Assembly (NCBI GenBank): GCA_021299875.1
Contig: JAJTEW010000008.1
Span: forward strand, 62,001-126,000
DNA: 64,000 nucleotides
Reading direction: 5' to 3'
Source of the DNA: Comamonadaceae bacterium
GTDB taxonomy: Bacteria; Pseudomonadota; Gammaproteobacteria; Burkholderiales; Burkholderiaceae_C
Both the position numbers and the translations under genes were made by a program. Shown here one piece after another: positions 1-8,472 of this stretch (position 1 is its first letter; each line of letters starts with the position of its first letter). Under the pieces are notes generated by a model that had not been told where the DNA came from, ran no database searches, and saw only the letters and a list, made by a program, of their open reading frames with translations.

Positions 1-747
1 GCCTGTGTGATCGGACGCATTCATGGGAGCAAAGCGCCAATTGTCGCGGTCGTTATCGTCGATGTAGTTGGCAAAAAACCAGTCAACCGTAACCTTGTCA
101 AGCATGAAGCCATCTGCAAAAGTGTGGTGCGAAGCGGTGTCTTGCCGGGCGATGCAGCCGGGGTAAAACAGCATCTGCAGGCGCAGGGGCAAGCCCGTAT
201 CACGGGCCATCAGGGCGCACACGGCGGCCAAGGTGCCGCCTGCACTGTCGCCACCCACGGCCATTCGCGTGGTGTCCAGTCCCAGGCTCTGGCCATGTTG
301 CTGCAGCCAGTTCAGGGCGTCCCAGCTGTCATGCACGGCCGTTGGAAAGCGGTGCTCAGGGGCCAGTCGGTAATCCAGCGACACCACGGCGCAATGCCCT
401 TGGCGTGAGAGTTGGCGGCACAGCACATCGTGGGTGGTGAGGCTGCCCACAGTGAAACCGCCGCCATGGATGTAAAGCAACACGGGTAAGGCGGTATCGC
501 TTTGGGGCGCATACAAACGGGCGGGCATGGCGTGGCCGTCGCGCGCTGGGATGGTCAAGTTGTGCACCCGGTCCACATGCGGCGCAGGCTGCAGGTCCAG
601 CATCGGCCCGCCGATGTCATAAAACTCGCGCGCTTGGGCAGGTGTCATCGCGGCCATGGGCGGGCGGCCTGCCCGATGCACCCGCTCAATCAGGCTGCGC
701 GAAGCGGTGTTCAGCAAGGCGCGCGGGTTGGAGTGGTGGCTGCTCAT
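1..747 (-). CDS. HSL-family alpha/beta hydrolase (acetyl esterase type), C-terminus cut by window edge
   Basis: The frame opens at ATG 747-745 and stays open to base 1, so 249 codons are visible and the C-terminus is missing. Read directly, it carries the hormone-sensitive-lipase hallmark HGGG (about residues 94-97, oxyanion hole) and the nucleophile elbow GDSAGG (about 166-171, Ser168). The catalytic Asp and His should lie beyond the edge. Family members are cytoplasmic carboxylesterases acting on short acyl esters; the actual substrate cannot be read from sequence. No signal peptide is visible. It is divergent from the alcohol dehydrogenase at 933, with a 185-base shared upstream region. 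No clear Shine-Dalgarno precedes the ATG. Confidence 0.85.
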   Translation of the reverse strand, partial: MSSHHSNPRALLNTASRSLIERVHRAGRPPMAAMTPAQAREFYDIGGPMLDLQPAPHVDRVHNLTIPARDGHAMPARLYAPQSDTALPVLLYIHGGGFTVGSLTTHDVLCRQLSRQGHCAVVSLDYRLAPEHRFPTAVHDSWDALNWLQQHGQSLGLDTTRMAVGGDSAGGTLAAVCALMARDTGLPLRLQMLFYPGCIARQDTASHHTFADGFMLDKVTVDWFFANYIDDNDRDNWRFAPMNASDHTG

Positions 748-932
748 GAATAGGGGAAAACTGAAGAAAGTCGCTGGGCCTGCTCATGGATGGGATCGCC
801 GTTTTGGCAAACAAGGGTGACAGCCCTGGCGTGTCAACAGCGCTTTCCTGCATCAAAATGGCCCTTATCGTACAACGGCCCGCCCCGCTGTTCTGTCACT
901 TCAGAACCGGGGCGTCAGATTGGAGTTTTCGC

Positions 933-2069
933 ATGGCCTTTATCAACTACGTCACCCAGATCCAGATCGACTTTGGCGCTGTCAAGCTGCTGCAGGCCGA
1001 ATGCGAGCGCGTGGGCATCCACAAGCCCCTGATCGTGACCGATGCGGGCGTCAAAGCCGCGGGCGTGTTGCAAAAAGCCTTGGACGCCCTGCCCGGCTTG
1101 CCTGTCACGGTGTTTGACCAAACCCCCTCCAACCCGACCGAGGCGGCAGTGCGCGCTGCAGCGGCGATGTACAAGACCAACGGCTGTGATGGACTGATCG
1201 CGGTCGGCGGTGGCTCGGCCATCGACTGCGCCAAGGGCGTGGCGATTGCCGTCAGCCACGAAGGCCCGCTCAAAACCTACGCCACCATTGAGGGCGGCTC
1301 CCTCAAAATCACCGACCTTGTGGCCCCCATCATTGCCGTGCCCACCACCAGCGGCACCGGCAGCGAAGTGGCCCGGGGTGCGATTTTGATCCTGGACGAC
1401 GGCCGCAAAGTGGGCTTTCACAGCTGGTTCATCGTCCCCAAAGCGGCCATTTGCGACCCCGAGCTGACCTTCGGCCTGCCGTCCATCCTGACGGCTGCCA
1501 CCGGCATGGACGCGGTGGCGCACTGCATGGAAACCTTCATGGCCGCGCCCTTCAACCCGCCTGCAGACGGTATCGCTCTGGATGGACTGGTCCGGGGCTG
1601 GGCCCACATTGAGCGCGCCACCACGAACGGCCAAGACCGCGAAGCCCGCCTGAACATGATGAGCGCCAGCATGCAAGGCGCCATGGCCTTTCAAAAAGGC
1701 CTGGGCTGCGTGCACTCGCTCAGCCACAGCTTGGGCGGCGTCAACCCGCGCCTGCACCACGGCACCTTGAACGCCATGTTTTTGCCCGCGGTGGTGAAGT
1801 TCAATGCATCTGCCGAAAGCGTGCAAAAAGATAACCGCCTGAACCGCATGGCCCAAGCCATGGGGCTTCATAGCGGCTCGGACATCCCTGATGCCATTCG
1901 GGACATGTGCGCGCGCTTGGGTCTTCCTGCGGGGCTGGGTGCCATGGGTGTGACCGAAAGCCTATTTGACGCCGTGATCACTGGCGCGCTGGCGGACCAT
2001 TGCCACAAAACCAACCCGCGCATTGCCTCGGCCGATGAATACCGGGACATCCTCTTGACCAGCTTGTAA
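933..2069 (+). CDS. Iron-containing (group III) alcohol dehydrogenase
   Basis: This 378-residue protein starts at ATG 933, preceded by TTGGAG at good spacing; the frame is open further upstream but that part does not look coding. The family uses NAD(P) and an Fe2+-type metal to interconvert alcohols and aldehydes or ketones. Visible marks are the nucleotide-binding GGGSAID (about 92-98), the PTTSGTGSE loop (about 137-145), and metal ligands D193 and H197 in GMDAVAH, H261 in GCVHSLSH and H275/H276 in LHHGTLNA. All expected ligands are present, so it is probably active. Substrate is unknown; maleylacetate reductase-like or short-chain alcohol activity are both possible. It is convergent with trhO, with 49 bases between the stops. 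Confidence 0.88.
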   Translation: MAFINYVTQIQIDFGAVKLLQAECERVGIHKPLIVTDAGVKAAGVLQKALDALPGLPVTVFDQTPSNPTEAAVRAAAAMYKTNGCDGLIAVGGGSAIDCAKGVAIAVSHEGPLKTYATIEGGSLKITDLVAPIIAVPTTSGTGSEVARGAILILDDGRKVGFHSWFIVPKAAICDPELTFGLPSILTAATGMDAVAHCMETFMAAPFNPPADGIALDGLVRGWAHIERATTNGQDREARLNMMSASMQGAMAFQKGLGCVHSLSHSLGGVNPRLHHGTLNAMFLPAVVKFNASAESVQKDNRLNRMAQAMGLHSGSDIPDAIRDMCARLGLPAGLGAMGVTESLFDAVITGALADHCHKTNPRIASADEYRDILLTSL

Positions 2070-2118
2070 ACCCTTGAATTGCCAGACCCGACTGGATCGG
2101 GTGGCCACGATCTCAGCT

Positions 2119-3072
2119 TCAGAAAGCCTCGTGGTTGGGCATCTTGGCGCCCACATGGACTTCACCACGGGCTTCGGCCAATTCCACCTGGCGCTGGCGC
2201 TCGGCCAGCTTTTCTTTTTGTTCGGGTGTGCGCTGGTCGTGACAGTGGTCGCAGCTCACGCCCAATACGTAATGCGGTGACAGCTTGTCCTGTTCACTGA
2301 GCGGCCAGCGGCAAGAGCGGCACAGTTCATGGTGGCCCAGCCCCAAGCCATGGCCCACGCTCACGCGCTCGTCAAACACAAAGCACTCGCCCTCCCAAGT
2401 GCTTTGCTCGGGCGGGATTTCTTCAAGGTACTTGAGAATGCCGCCTTCCAGGTGATACACCTCGTCAAAGCCACGCATTTTCATGAGTGCGGTGGATTTC
2501 TCGCAGCGGATGCCCCCGGTGCAGAACATGGCCACTTTGGTCTTTTTGGCAGATTCGCCTTGCAGGTTTTCCTGCGCGTCCAGCCACGCGGGCAATTGCA
2601 CAAAATTTTTGATGTTCGGGTTCACCGCGCCTTTGAAGGTGCCAATGGCGACCTCGTAGTCGTTGCGCGTGTCGATGACCATCACATTCGGGTCGGCCAG
2701 CAAGGCGTTCCAGTCAGCCGGTTTGACGTACTGACCCACGGTCTTGTTCGGGTCCAGCTCGCGCACGCGCAAGGTGACGATCTCTTTTTTGAGCTTGACC
2801 TTCATGCGGGTGAACGGCGGCTTCGGGCTCCAAGACTCTTTGTGCTGCAGCGTGCTCAATCGCTGATCGGCGCGCAAAAAGGCCAGCACGGCGCGAATGC
2901 CGTCTTCCGGCCCGGCAATCGTGCCATTGATGCCCTCGTGCGCCAGCAGCAGCGTGCCTTTCACATCATGGGCCACGCAACAGGCTTGCAATGGGGCTTG
3001 CAGGTCGACGAAGTCGGGCAAATCGACGAATTTGTAGAGAGCGGCGGTGAGGAAAAGAGGCGTATTCAACAT
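2119..3072 (-). CDS. trhO: tRNA uridine(34) hydroxylase TrhO (rhodanese family)
   Basis: TrhO (YceA) performs O2-dependent 5-hydroxylation of U34 in tRNAs on the way to (c)mo5U. The protein shows the N-terminal acylphosphatase-like part with [14 protein letters not shown] (about 41-54), the rhodanese domain with VIDTRNDYE (about 132-140), and the active loop [11 protein letters not shown] with Cys184 as the likely catalytic cysteine. A Cys/His-rich tail has CRSCRW and CDHCHD. I use ATG 3072, giving 317 residues that begin MLNTPLF; an ATG at 3111 would add 13 residues and overlap the preceding gene's stop by a few bases. It is the last gene of a minus-strand run tex, patatin, DUF1330, trhO. 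Confidence 0.9.
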   Translation of the reverse strand: MLNTPLFLTAALYKFVDLPDFVDLQAPLQACCVAHDVKGTLLLAHEGINGTIAGPEDGIRAVLAFLRADQRLSTLQHKESWSPKPPFTRMKVKLKKEIVTLRVRELDPNKTVGQYVKPADWNALLADPNVMVIDTRNDYEVAIGTFKGAVNPNIKNFVQLPAWLDAQENLQGESAKKTKVAMFCTGGIRCEKSTALMKMRGFDEVYHLEGGILKYLEEIPPEQSTWEGECFVFDERVSVGHGLGLGHHELCRSCRWPLSEQDKLSPHYVLGVSCDHCHDQRTPEQKEKLAERQRQVELAEARGEVHVGAKMPNHEAF

Positions 3073-3100
3073 GCCGCGATTATCTGCTTTGGCATCAGGC

Positions 3101-3388
3101 TTATGCCGCATAAGTGGTCAAAAGCACATCCGCCGCTTCTTGCCGCAGAGGAATCAAGGCTTGGTAGTCGACAGACGAGTGCCAGCCCTGCGCATCGCCC
3201 AAAGAAGGGAAACGGATCACCACGATGTCAGGGTGCCGGTTGACACCCGAAAACGATTGAACCTGTTCACCCCTAAACACGAGTTCTCCGCCAAAAGGCA
3301 GCAAAGTGGCCAAAACCTGAGAACGGTATTGGGCCCATTTTTCGGGGTCTTTCACGGTCATTTGACCGACGACATAGGCTTGGGTCAT
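3101..3388 (-). CDS. DUF1330 family protein
   Basis: A 95-residue protein of the ferredoxin-like alpha/beta-barrel DUF1330 family. It begins [18 protein letters not shown] and contains the family segments GGELVFRG and [22 protein letters not shown]1330 members are small dimeric proteins with no agreed function. The gene sits 9 bases downstream of the patatin-like gene and its stop abuts the possible upstream start of trhO, so it is probably expressed in the same transcript. No membrane segment or signal peptide is visible. Confidence 0.85.
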   Translation of the reverse strand: MTQAYVVGQMTVKDPEKWAQYRSQVLATLLPFGGELVFRGEQVQSFSGVNRHPDIVVIRFPSLGDAQGWHSSVDYQALIPLRQEAADVLLTTYAA

Positions 3389-3397
3389 GATAAATCC

Positions 3398-4483
3398 TCA
3401 AGGAGCCTTCACCACAGAAAAGTCGGGCTGATGCAACCAGGCATGGAACTCATCAGCCAACTGCTGACTTGCACGGGCAGCGGCACTCCACGCTTTCACC
3501 CGCCCCGCAAAATCTCGGTCGTAGGTCATGAAGTCCTTGCGGTCGGGCAATTTGCCGTTCGGCAGGGTTTTGACCCATTCGGGGTTGGGGGCCAAGACGA
3601 TGGTGTGGTCCAGAAAAGGCGAGGCACCGTGCCGCCACTTGAGCGCTTTGTCGAGCCAGCCTGGCACCACGTTTTTCTGAAAATGCGGGTACAGCACGAT
3701 GGACCTCTCTGGCACTTTGGTTGGCGCGGTCCAGTTCAGGTGCAGGTGGTAGTCGGTGATGCCGCCATCCCAATACGCGCCAGCGGGTGCGCCGGGGATG
3801 TCGTGCACGGCTTTGAGGGCAAATGGGATGGCGCAACTGGCTTGCAGAGCAGGCATGAAATTGCTTTCTGTCAGGCCCACGGCGCGGGTGCGAAAGTCTT
3901 TCGCGTCAAACGGCAAACTAGCGCCTTGCCCTGAAAATACCACCCGCTCCAACCAGCCGCCCAAGGCACGGCGGTGCACGGCGTTGCTCAAAAATGCCCC
4001 CGCATAGCCCAGTGGTGTGCCCAGCGGGTGTTCGCGGTGCAGGATGTGCTGACCGCGCGAGGTGACGATGTGCAGGCGGTAACGGGGGTGCGACAACAAC
4101 TCTGAGATGCGCCCGCCATAAAAAGCCTGCAGGCTGTGGCCAAACGCATCGCTCACTTGCTGGGCGCTCACCCGCTTTTGGCCCGGTAGAGGCTCGTAAT
4201 GCTGGTGGATGTAGTCGTGCTCCAGCCTTTCAAATGCGGCCACCGAGTGGTTCAGGCAAGCGGTGGCCATGCGCCACGCGCCAATCGATGCCCCAACCAA
4301 GTCGACTGGTTGGCTGCTTTGCTTCAACCACTCACCAAAAATGAAACGGTCCAATGGGCCGAGGATGAGCCCCTTGGGGCCACCCGCCGCACCCGGGATC
4401 ACGCCAATATGCTTTGGCCGCAGACCGTGTTCACGGATATGGGCCAGCGCCTTGGGGCCTGCGTGGATGTGAAGGGCTTGCAT
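3398..4483 (-). CDS. Patatin-like phospholipase family protein
   Basis: A 361-residue protein with a patatin Ser-Asp dyad: the nucleophile in GASIGAW (about 64-70, Ser66, a G-x-S-x-G elbow), an oxyanion-type glycine stretch GAAGGPKG (about 31-38) and the partner Asp in DGGITD (about 239-244). Family members hydrolyse phospholipid or neutral-lipid acyl esters at membranes. No signal peptide is apparent, so it is probably cytosolic or peripheral. It begins 5 bases after the tex stop and is followed 9 bases later by the DUF1330 gene, so co-transcription from the tex promoter is likely. The natural lipid substrate is unknown. Confidence 0.85.
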   Translation of the reverse strand: MQALHIHAGPKALAHIREHGLRPKHIGVIPGAAGGPKGLILGPLDRFIFGEWLKQSSQPVDLVGASIGAWRMATACLNHSVAAFERLEHDYIHQHYEPLPGQKRVSAQQVSDAFGHSLQAFYGGRISELLSHPRYRLHIVTSRGQHILHREHPLGTPLGYAGAFLSNAVHRRALGGWLERVVFSGQGASLPFDAKDFRTRAVGLTESNFMPALQASCAIPFALKAVHDIPGAPAGAYWDGGITDYHLHLNWTAPTKVPERSIVLYPHFQKNVVPGWLDKALKWRHGASPFLDHTIVLAPNPEWVKTLPNGKLPDRKDFMTYDRDFAGRVKAWSAAARASQQLADEFHAWLHQPDFSVVKAP

Positions 4484-4488
4484 GGGGT

Positions 4489-6912
4489 TTACTTCTTGAG
4501 CCCGTGCAATTTGGCAAAGGCACTGGCCATGGCCGAGCCCGAGCCCGAGCCAGCGGCTGGTGGGGCGGTGTAACCACCACCGCCGCGCTGGCGGTTGTCG
4601 CGCCCTGCCCCTTCGAACTTGTTGTCGCGTGGGCCATCACGCCGTGCGGGTGCCGCATCGAGCTTCATGGTCAGGCTGATGCGTTTGCGGGCCACATCGA
4701 CTTCGAGCACCTTCACCTTGACGATGTCGCCGGTCTTGACCACCTCGCGGGCGTCGGTCACGAACTTGTTGGCCAACTGGCTCACATGCACCAAGCCGTC
4801 TTGATGCACGCCCAGGTCGATGAACGCGCCAAACTGGGCCACGTTGCTCACGGTGCCCTCCAAGGTCATGCCTTCTTTCAGGTCCTTGATGTCTTCCACG
4901 CCATCGGCCAGTCGGGCCACTTTGAAGTCGGGGCGTGGGTCGCGTCCGGGTTTTTCCAGCTCTCCCAAAATGTCTTGGATGGTGATCGCGCCAAACTTGT
5001 CGCTCACAAAGAGTTCGGGGCGCAGGGTGTTGAGCACATCGCTGCGGCCCATGATGTCCTGCACCGGCTTGCCGGTCTTCACGATGATCTGCTCGACCAC
5101 CGGGTAGGTTTCGGGGTGCACGCCGGTCATGTCCAGCGGGTTGTCACCGCCGCGAATGCGTAAAAAGCCTGCGCTTTGCTCGAAGGTCTTGGAACCCAGA
5201 CCGGTCACTTTCAGCAAATCCTGCCGAGTTTTGAACACGCCATTCGCATCGCGCCAGCGCACGACCGACTTGGCCACGCTGGCCGACAAACCCGACACGC
5301 GGGTGAGCAAGGGGACGCTGGCCGTGTTCAGGTCCACACCCACCGAGTTCACGCAGTCTTCCACCACCGCATCCAGGGTTTTGGCCAACTCGCTTTGGTT
5401 CACGTCGTGTTGGTACTGGCCCACCCCGATGGCTTTGGGGTCGATCTTGACCAACTCCGACAAGGGGTCTTGCAGGCGGCGCGCAATCGAGGCTGCGCCA
5501 CGCAGGCTCACGTCCACGTCGGGCATTTCTTGAGAAGCGAATTCGCTGGCCGAGTACACCGACGCACCCGCCTCGCTGACCACCACCTTCTGGATCTCCA
5601 CCCCATCCCGAATGCCATCTCGCAGGCGGGCCAGTCGTTTGATCAGGTCACCGGCCAGTTTGTCGGTCTCGCGGCTGGCCGTGCCGTTGCCAATGGCGAT
5701 CAGGTTGACGTTGTGTTTCTCGCACAGCTGGGTCAGGGTGAAAAGCGATCCCTCCCAATCCTTGCGTGGTTCGTGCGGGTACACCGTGGAGGTGTCGACC
5801 AGTTTGCCGGTAGCGTCCACCACGGCGACTTTCACGCCGGTGCGGATGCCCGGGTCCAGGCCCATGACGACGCGGGGGCCCGCTGGCGCGGCCAGCAGTA
5901 AATCGCGCAGGTTGTCACTGAACACTTTGATCGCAACTTTTTCAGCGTCTTCACGCAAGCGGGTGAACAGGTCACGCTCGGTGGACAGGCTCAACTTCAC
6001 GCGCCAGGTCCAAGCCACGCACTTGCGGATCAGGTCGTCGCTGGGGCGAGCCAAATGTCGCCAGCCCAGGTGCATGGCAATCTTGCCCTCGGCCAGTGAG
6101 GGGGCGAACGGCTTCGGCTCCGTGGATTGACCGGGTTCGGGCTTGGAAGTGGAACTCACCTCCGGTTCGGGCAGCACCAGTTTGGCGTCCAGCATTTCCA
6201 AAGCCCGGCCCCGGAACACGGCCAGCGCACGGTGGCTGGGCACACGGCCAATCGGCTCGTTGTAGTCAAAGTAATCACGGAACTTGGACACATCAAGGTG
6301 GTGTTCATCCTTACCTTTAGCCAACTGGCTTTGGAACAGGCCCTCGTTCCACAGCCATTCACGCAAGGCTTGCACCAAACTCGCGTCTTCTGCCCAGCGC
6401 TCGCTCAGCAAATCGCGCACGCCATCCAGCACGGCGGCGGCGGTGGTGAAGTCGGCCCCTTCGATGGCACCTGCAGCCAGCACAAAGGCTTGCGCCTCGG
6501 CATGTGGGTCGCATGTCGGGTCGGCAAACAGTTTGTTGGCCAACGGCTCCAGCCCGGCTTCGCGGGCAATCATGCCCTTGGTGCGGCGCTTGGGCTTGTA
6601 AGGCAAATACAGGTCTTCCAGCTCTTGCTTAGTGGGGACGGCATCGATGGCGGCCAGCAACTCGGGCGTCATCTTGCCCTGCTCGGTGATGCTTTTGATC
6701 ACGGCGGCGCGGCGATCCTCCAGCTCGCGCAAGTAGCCCAAGCGCGTCTCCAGTTCGCGCAGCTGGATGTCATCCAGCCCACCGGTCAGTTCCTTTCGGT
6801 AACGGGCGATGAATGGGACCGTGGCCCCACCGTCCAGCAACTCCACGGTGGTCTTGACCTGCTCAGGGCGAATACGGATTTCTGCGGCCAGTTGGGCCAG
6901 GATTTTCTGCAT
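4489..6912 (-). CDS. tex: Tex family RNA-binding transcription accessory protein
   Basis: An 807-residue Tex/YhgF protein, a conserved nucleic-acid-binding factor linked to transcription and, in some species, toxin expression and stress tolerance. The order seen is an N-terminal helical region, a YqgF/RNase H-like domain beginning near VMGLDPGIRTGVKVAVVD, helix-hairpin-helix segments (QYQHDVNQ, then KVTGLGSKTFEQSAGFLRI) and a C-terminal S1 domain (about 675-748, EGTVSNVAQFGAFIDLG). The tail after the S1 domain is Arg/Gly-rich (RDNRQRGGGGY). ATG 6912 follows a roughly 245-base AT-rich intergenic region that should hold its promoter. It is the first gene of the minus-strand group ending in trhO. 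Confidence 0.95.
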   Translation of the reverse strand: MQKILAQLAAEIRIRPEQVKTTVELLDGGATVPFIARYRKELTGGLDDIQLRELETRLGYLRELEDRRAAVIKSITEQGKMTPELLAAIDAVPTKQELEDLYLPYKPKRRTKGMIAREAGLEPLANKLFADPTCDPHAEAQAFVLAAGAIEGADFTTAAAVLDGVRDLLSERWAEDASLVQALREWLWNEGLFQSQLAKGKDEHHLDVSKFRDYFDYNEPIGRVPSHRALAVFRGRALEMLDAKLVLPEPEVSSTSKPEPGQSTEPKPFAPSLAEGKIAMHLGWRHLARPSDDLIRKCVAWTWRVKLSLSTERDLFTRLREDAEKVAIKVFSDNLRDLLLAAPAGPRVVMGLDPGIRTGVKVAVVDATGKLVDTSTVYPHEPRKDWEGSLFTLTQLCEKHNVNLIAIGNGTASRETDKLAGDLIKRLARLRDGIRDGVEIQKVVVSEAGASVYSASEFASQEMPDVDVSLRGAASIARRLQDPLSELVKIDPKAIGVGQYQHDVNQSELAKTLDAVVEDCVNSVGVDLNTASVPLLTRVSGLSASVAKSVVRWRDANGVFKTRQDLLKVTGLGSKTFEQSAGFLRIRGGDNPLDMTGVHPETYPVVEQIIVKTGKPVQDIMGRSDVLNTLRPELFVSDKFGAITIQDILGELEKPGRDPRPDFKVARLADGVEDIKDLKEGMTLEGTVSNVAQFGAFIDLGVHQDGLVHVSQLANKFVTDAREVVKTGDIVKVKVLEVDVARKRISLTMKLDAAPARRDGPRDNKFEGAGRDNRQRGGGGYTAPPAAGSGSGSAMASAFAKLHGLKK

Positions 6913-6989
6913 GTGTCAGCTGACTGCTCAAAGAAAAACAACGAGTTTGCCACAGGCATTCAACGCAGATCGGTGCTTGAAGTGCTGGC

Positions 6990-7158
6990 ACGGCAGCCTC
7001 AACTTTAATTTTAATAACAATAATTATAAAAAGATCAAAACATTAAATTCATTGCAAATAAAGATTTAAACATTTAAGATGGAATTAAATTGTTAAAAAC
7101 ATGATTAAATTGCCAATTAATGAAAATTGTCATAAACAACAATTACAGAAATTTCATC
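6990..7158. promoter_or_regulatory. AT-rich divergent intergenic region between tex and the HExxH lipoprotein gene
   Basis: About 170 bases made very largely of A and T, against GC-rich flanks. It includes AATTATAAAA near 7018 and repeated AAATTG/TTAAA words. It lies between two divergently transcribed genes and must contain the lipoprotein promoter and probably part of the tex promoter. The extreme composition is typical of sites bound by nucleoid proteins such as H-NS/MvaT-type silencers or IHF, but no defined operator palindrome is seen. Confidence 0.5.
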
Positions 7159-7512
7159 ATGGGTCTCAAGGGCTTGTGTTGGGTGTTTCTGATGATGCCT
7201 TTGTCAGGATGCCAAGTCTTGGGCGGTGGTGTCATTCCTGTCTCGGAATATGAAACATTCACACCCAAATCAGCAGACCAGCGGATCATGAACGATGTCA
7301 AATTGCGCTGGGAGGTTCGAGAGGATGTGGGCCAGTTTTGTGCGAAATCCATGGGGATGGGCCGCGAGCAAGCCCAGATCACGCCCCCTGTCGCATGTGC
7401 TGTCTGGCATGTGGTCGGCAAAGAATGCGTGATCGTGACCGGCACAAGCACAAACCATGTGGCACTTGGGCATGAGGTGCGCCACTGCTTTGAAGGCCAT
7501 TTTCACAAGTAA
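7159..7512 (+). CDS. Small lipoprotein with C-terminal HExxH motif
   Basis: I do not recognise a named family. From ATG 7159 the protein has 117 residues. A short hydrophobic signal ends in the lipobox LSGC (Cys18), so it is probably lipid-anchored. The C-terminus contains GHEVRHCFEGHFHK, including HEVRH, which matches the minimal HExxH zinc-protease signature followed by further histidines. Two cysteines in PPVACAVW and KECVIV may form a disulfide. An earlier ATG at 7120 would add 13 residues, but that stretch has the AT-rich composition of the intergenic region, so I prefer 7159. It is a single-gene unit: divergent from tex and closed by a 13-bp-stem terminator that overlaps its stop codon. 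Confidence 0.7.
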   Translation: MGLKGLCWVFLMMPLSGCQVLGGGVIPVSEYETFTPKSADQRIMNDVKLRWEVREDVGQFCAKSMGMGREQAQITPPVACAVWHVVGKECVIVTGTSTNHVALGHEVRHCFEGHFHK

Positions 7513-7550
7513 AAATGGCCTTGCGCTGGTGTCACAAGGCCATTTTTTTT
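7511..7550. terminator. Bidirectional rho-independent terminator
   Basis: A perfect 13-bp inverted repeat, AAAAATGGCCTTG at 7511-7523 and CAAGGCCATTTTT at 7535-7547, has an 11-base loop and ends in a T run to 7550. It overlaps the stop codon of the lipoprotein gene. Because the left arm starts with A5, it also works on the minus strand for the SDR gene ending at 7567. Confidence 0.9.
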
Positions 7551-7566
7551 GATGCAAGCGGCGGGT

Positions 7567-8472
7567 TTAAGCCGATCGCAAAGCTTGGCGTAAGCCCTCT
7601 CCCACATCGGGTCGCGCCGCGAACGGGTCGGGTGGGTTGTGGCCCATCACAATGGCTTCCATGCGACTTTGCACATTGCCCAACGCTTGTGGGTGGCTGT
7701 AAATGTAGAAGCGCCCTTCTGCCACCGCATCAAACACTTTTTGGGCCACATCAGCCGCTGATACTTTGCCACTTCCGACAGCTTTATCACTTTGTGCCTG
7801 CCCGATCAACTGACTGGCCGTGGGCTTGTCGGCCGCCAAGTCTGAGGGGCGGTTGCGGTGGCTCTGACTGATCCCAGTCGGTACAAAATATGGACACAGC
7901 ACGCTGGCACTGACTTGGTCGGACACCAGTTGCAAGTCTTGGTAAAGGGTCTCGGTCAGAGACACCACCGCGTGTTTGCTCACGTTGTAAATGCCCATAT
8001 TGGGTGGCGTGAGCAAACCGGCCATGCTGGCGGTGTTGACGATGTGGCCCTGGTAACTCGGGTCGGACTTGGCGGCTTCGAGCATCATGGGCGTGAACAG
8101 GCGCACGCCGTGCACCACACCCCAGAGGTTGACGCCCAGCACCCATTCCCAGTCGGCCACCGAATTTTCCCAGACCAAGCCCCCTGCCCCAACGCCTGCG
8201 TTGTTGAAGACGAAGTGGGGTGCGCCAAAACGGGCCTTCACATCTACGGCCAGCTGTTCCATGGCCTGGGCATGGGCCACATCCACCTTGCGGGCCAGCA
8301 CCTGCACGCCTTGTGCGCTGAGCTCTGCGGCAGCTTTGTCCAGCGCATCTTGCTGCACATCGACCAGCACCAGGTTCATGCCCAGCTTGGCACCGATGCG
8401 GGCGCATTCCAGACCAAAGCCTGAGCCTGCTCCAGTCAGGACAGCGGTTTTGCCTTTGAAGTTCTGGATCAT
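7567..8472 (-). CDS. SDR family NAD(P)-dependent oxidoreductase (last gene of catabolic cluster)
   Basis: A 301-residue classical short-chain dehydrogenase/reductase. The cofactor motif TGAGSGFG is at about residues 13-20, NNAG at about 90-93, the catalytic Ser is in NTASMAG, and the Tyr-Lys pair is in YNVSK. A DVQQ acidic turn after the second strand is compatible with NAD(H) preference. The extended C-terminus (about 50 residues past the core, GRFYIYSHPQALG) occurs in SDRs that act on bulky alcohol or acyl substrates. Its ATG overlaps the GST gene stop by four bases (ATGA), which indicates translational coupling. It is the distal end of the 17-kb catabolic array and is followed by the terminator at 7511-7550. 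Confidence 0.9.
   Translation of the reverse strand: MIQNFKGKTAVLTGAGSGFGLECARIGAKLGMNLVLVDVQQDALDKAAAELSAQGVQVLARKVDVAHAQAMEQLAVDVKARFGAPHFVFNNAGVGAGGLVWENSVADWEWVLGVNLWGVVHGVRLFTPMMLEAAKSDPSYQGHIVNTASMAGLLTPPNMGIYNVSKHAVVSLTETLYQDLQLVSDQVSASVLCPYFVPTGISQSHRNRPSDLAADKPTASQLIGQAQSDKAVGSGKVSAADVAQKVFDAVAEGRFYIYSHPQALGNVQSRMEAIVMGHNPPDPFAARPDVGEGLRQALRSA

Noticed and set aside
2070..2118. Terminator between the alcohol dehydrogenase and trhO
   Set aside because: Only a 5-bp CCCGA/TCGGG hairpin with no T run is visible, which is too weak to call.
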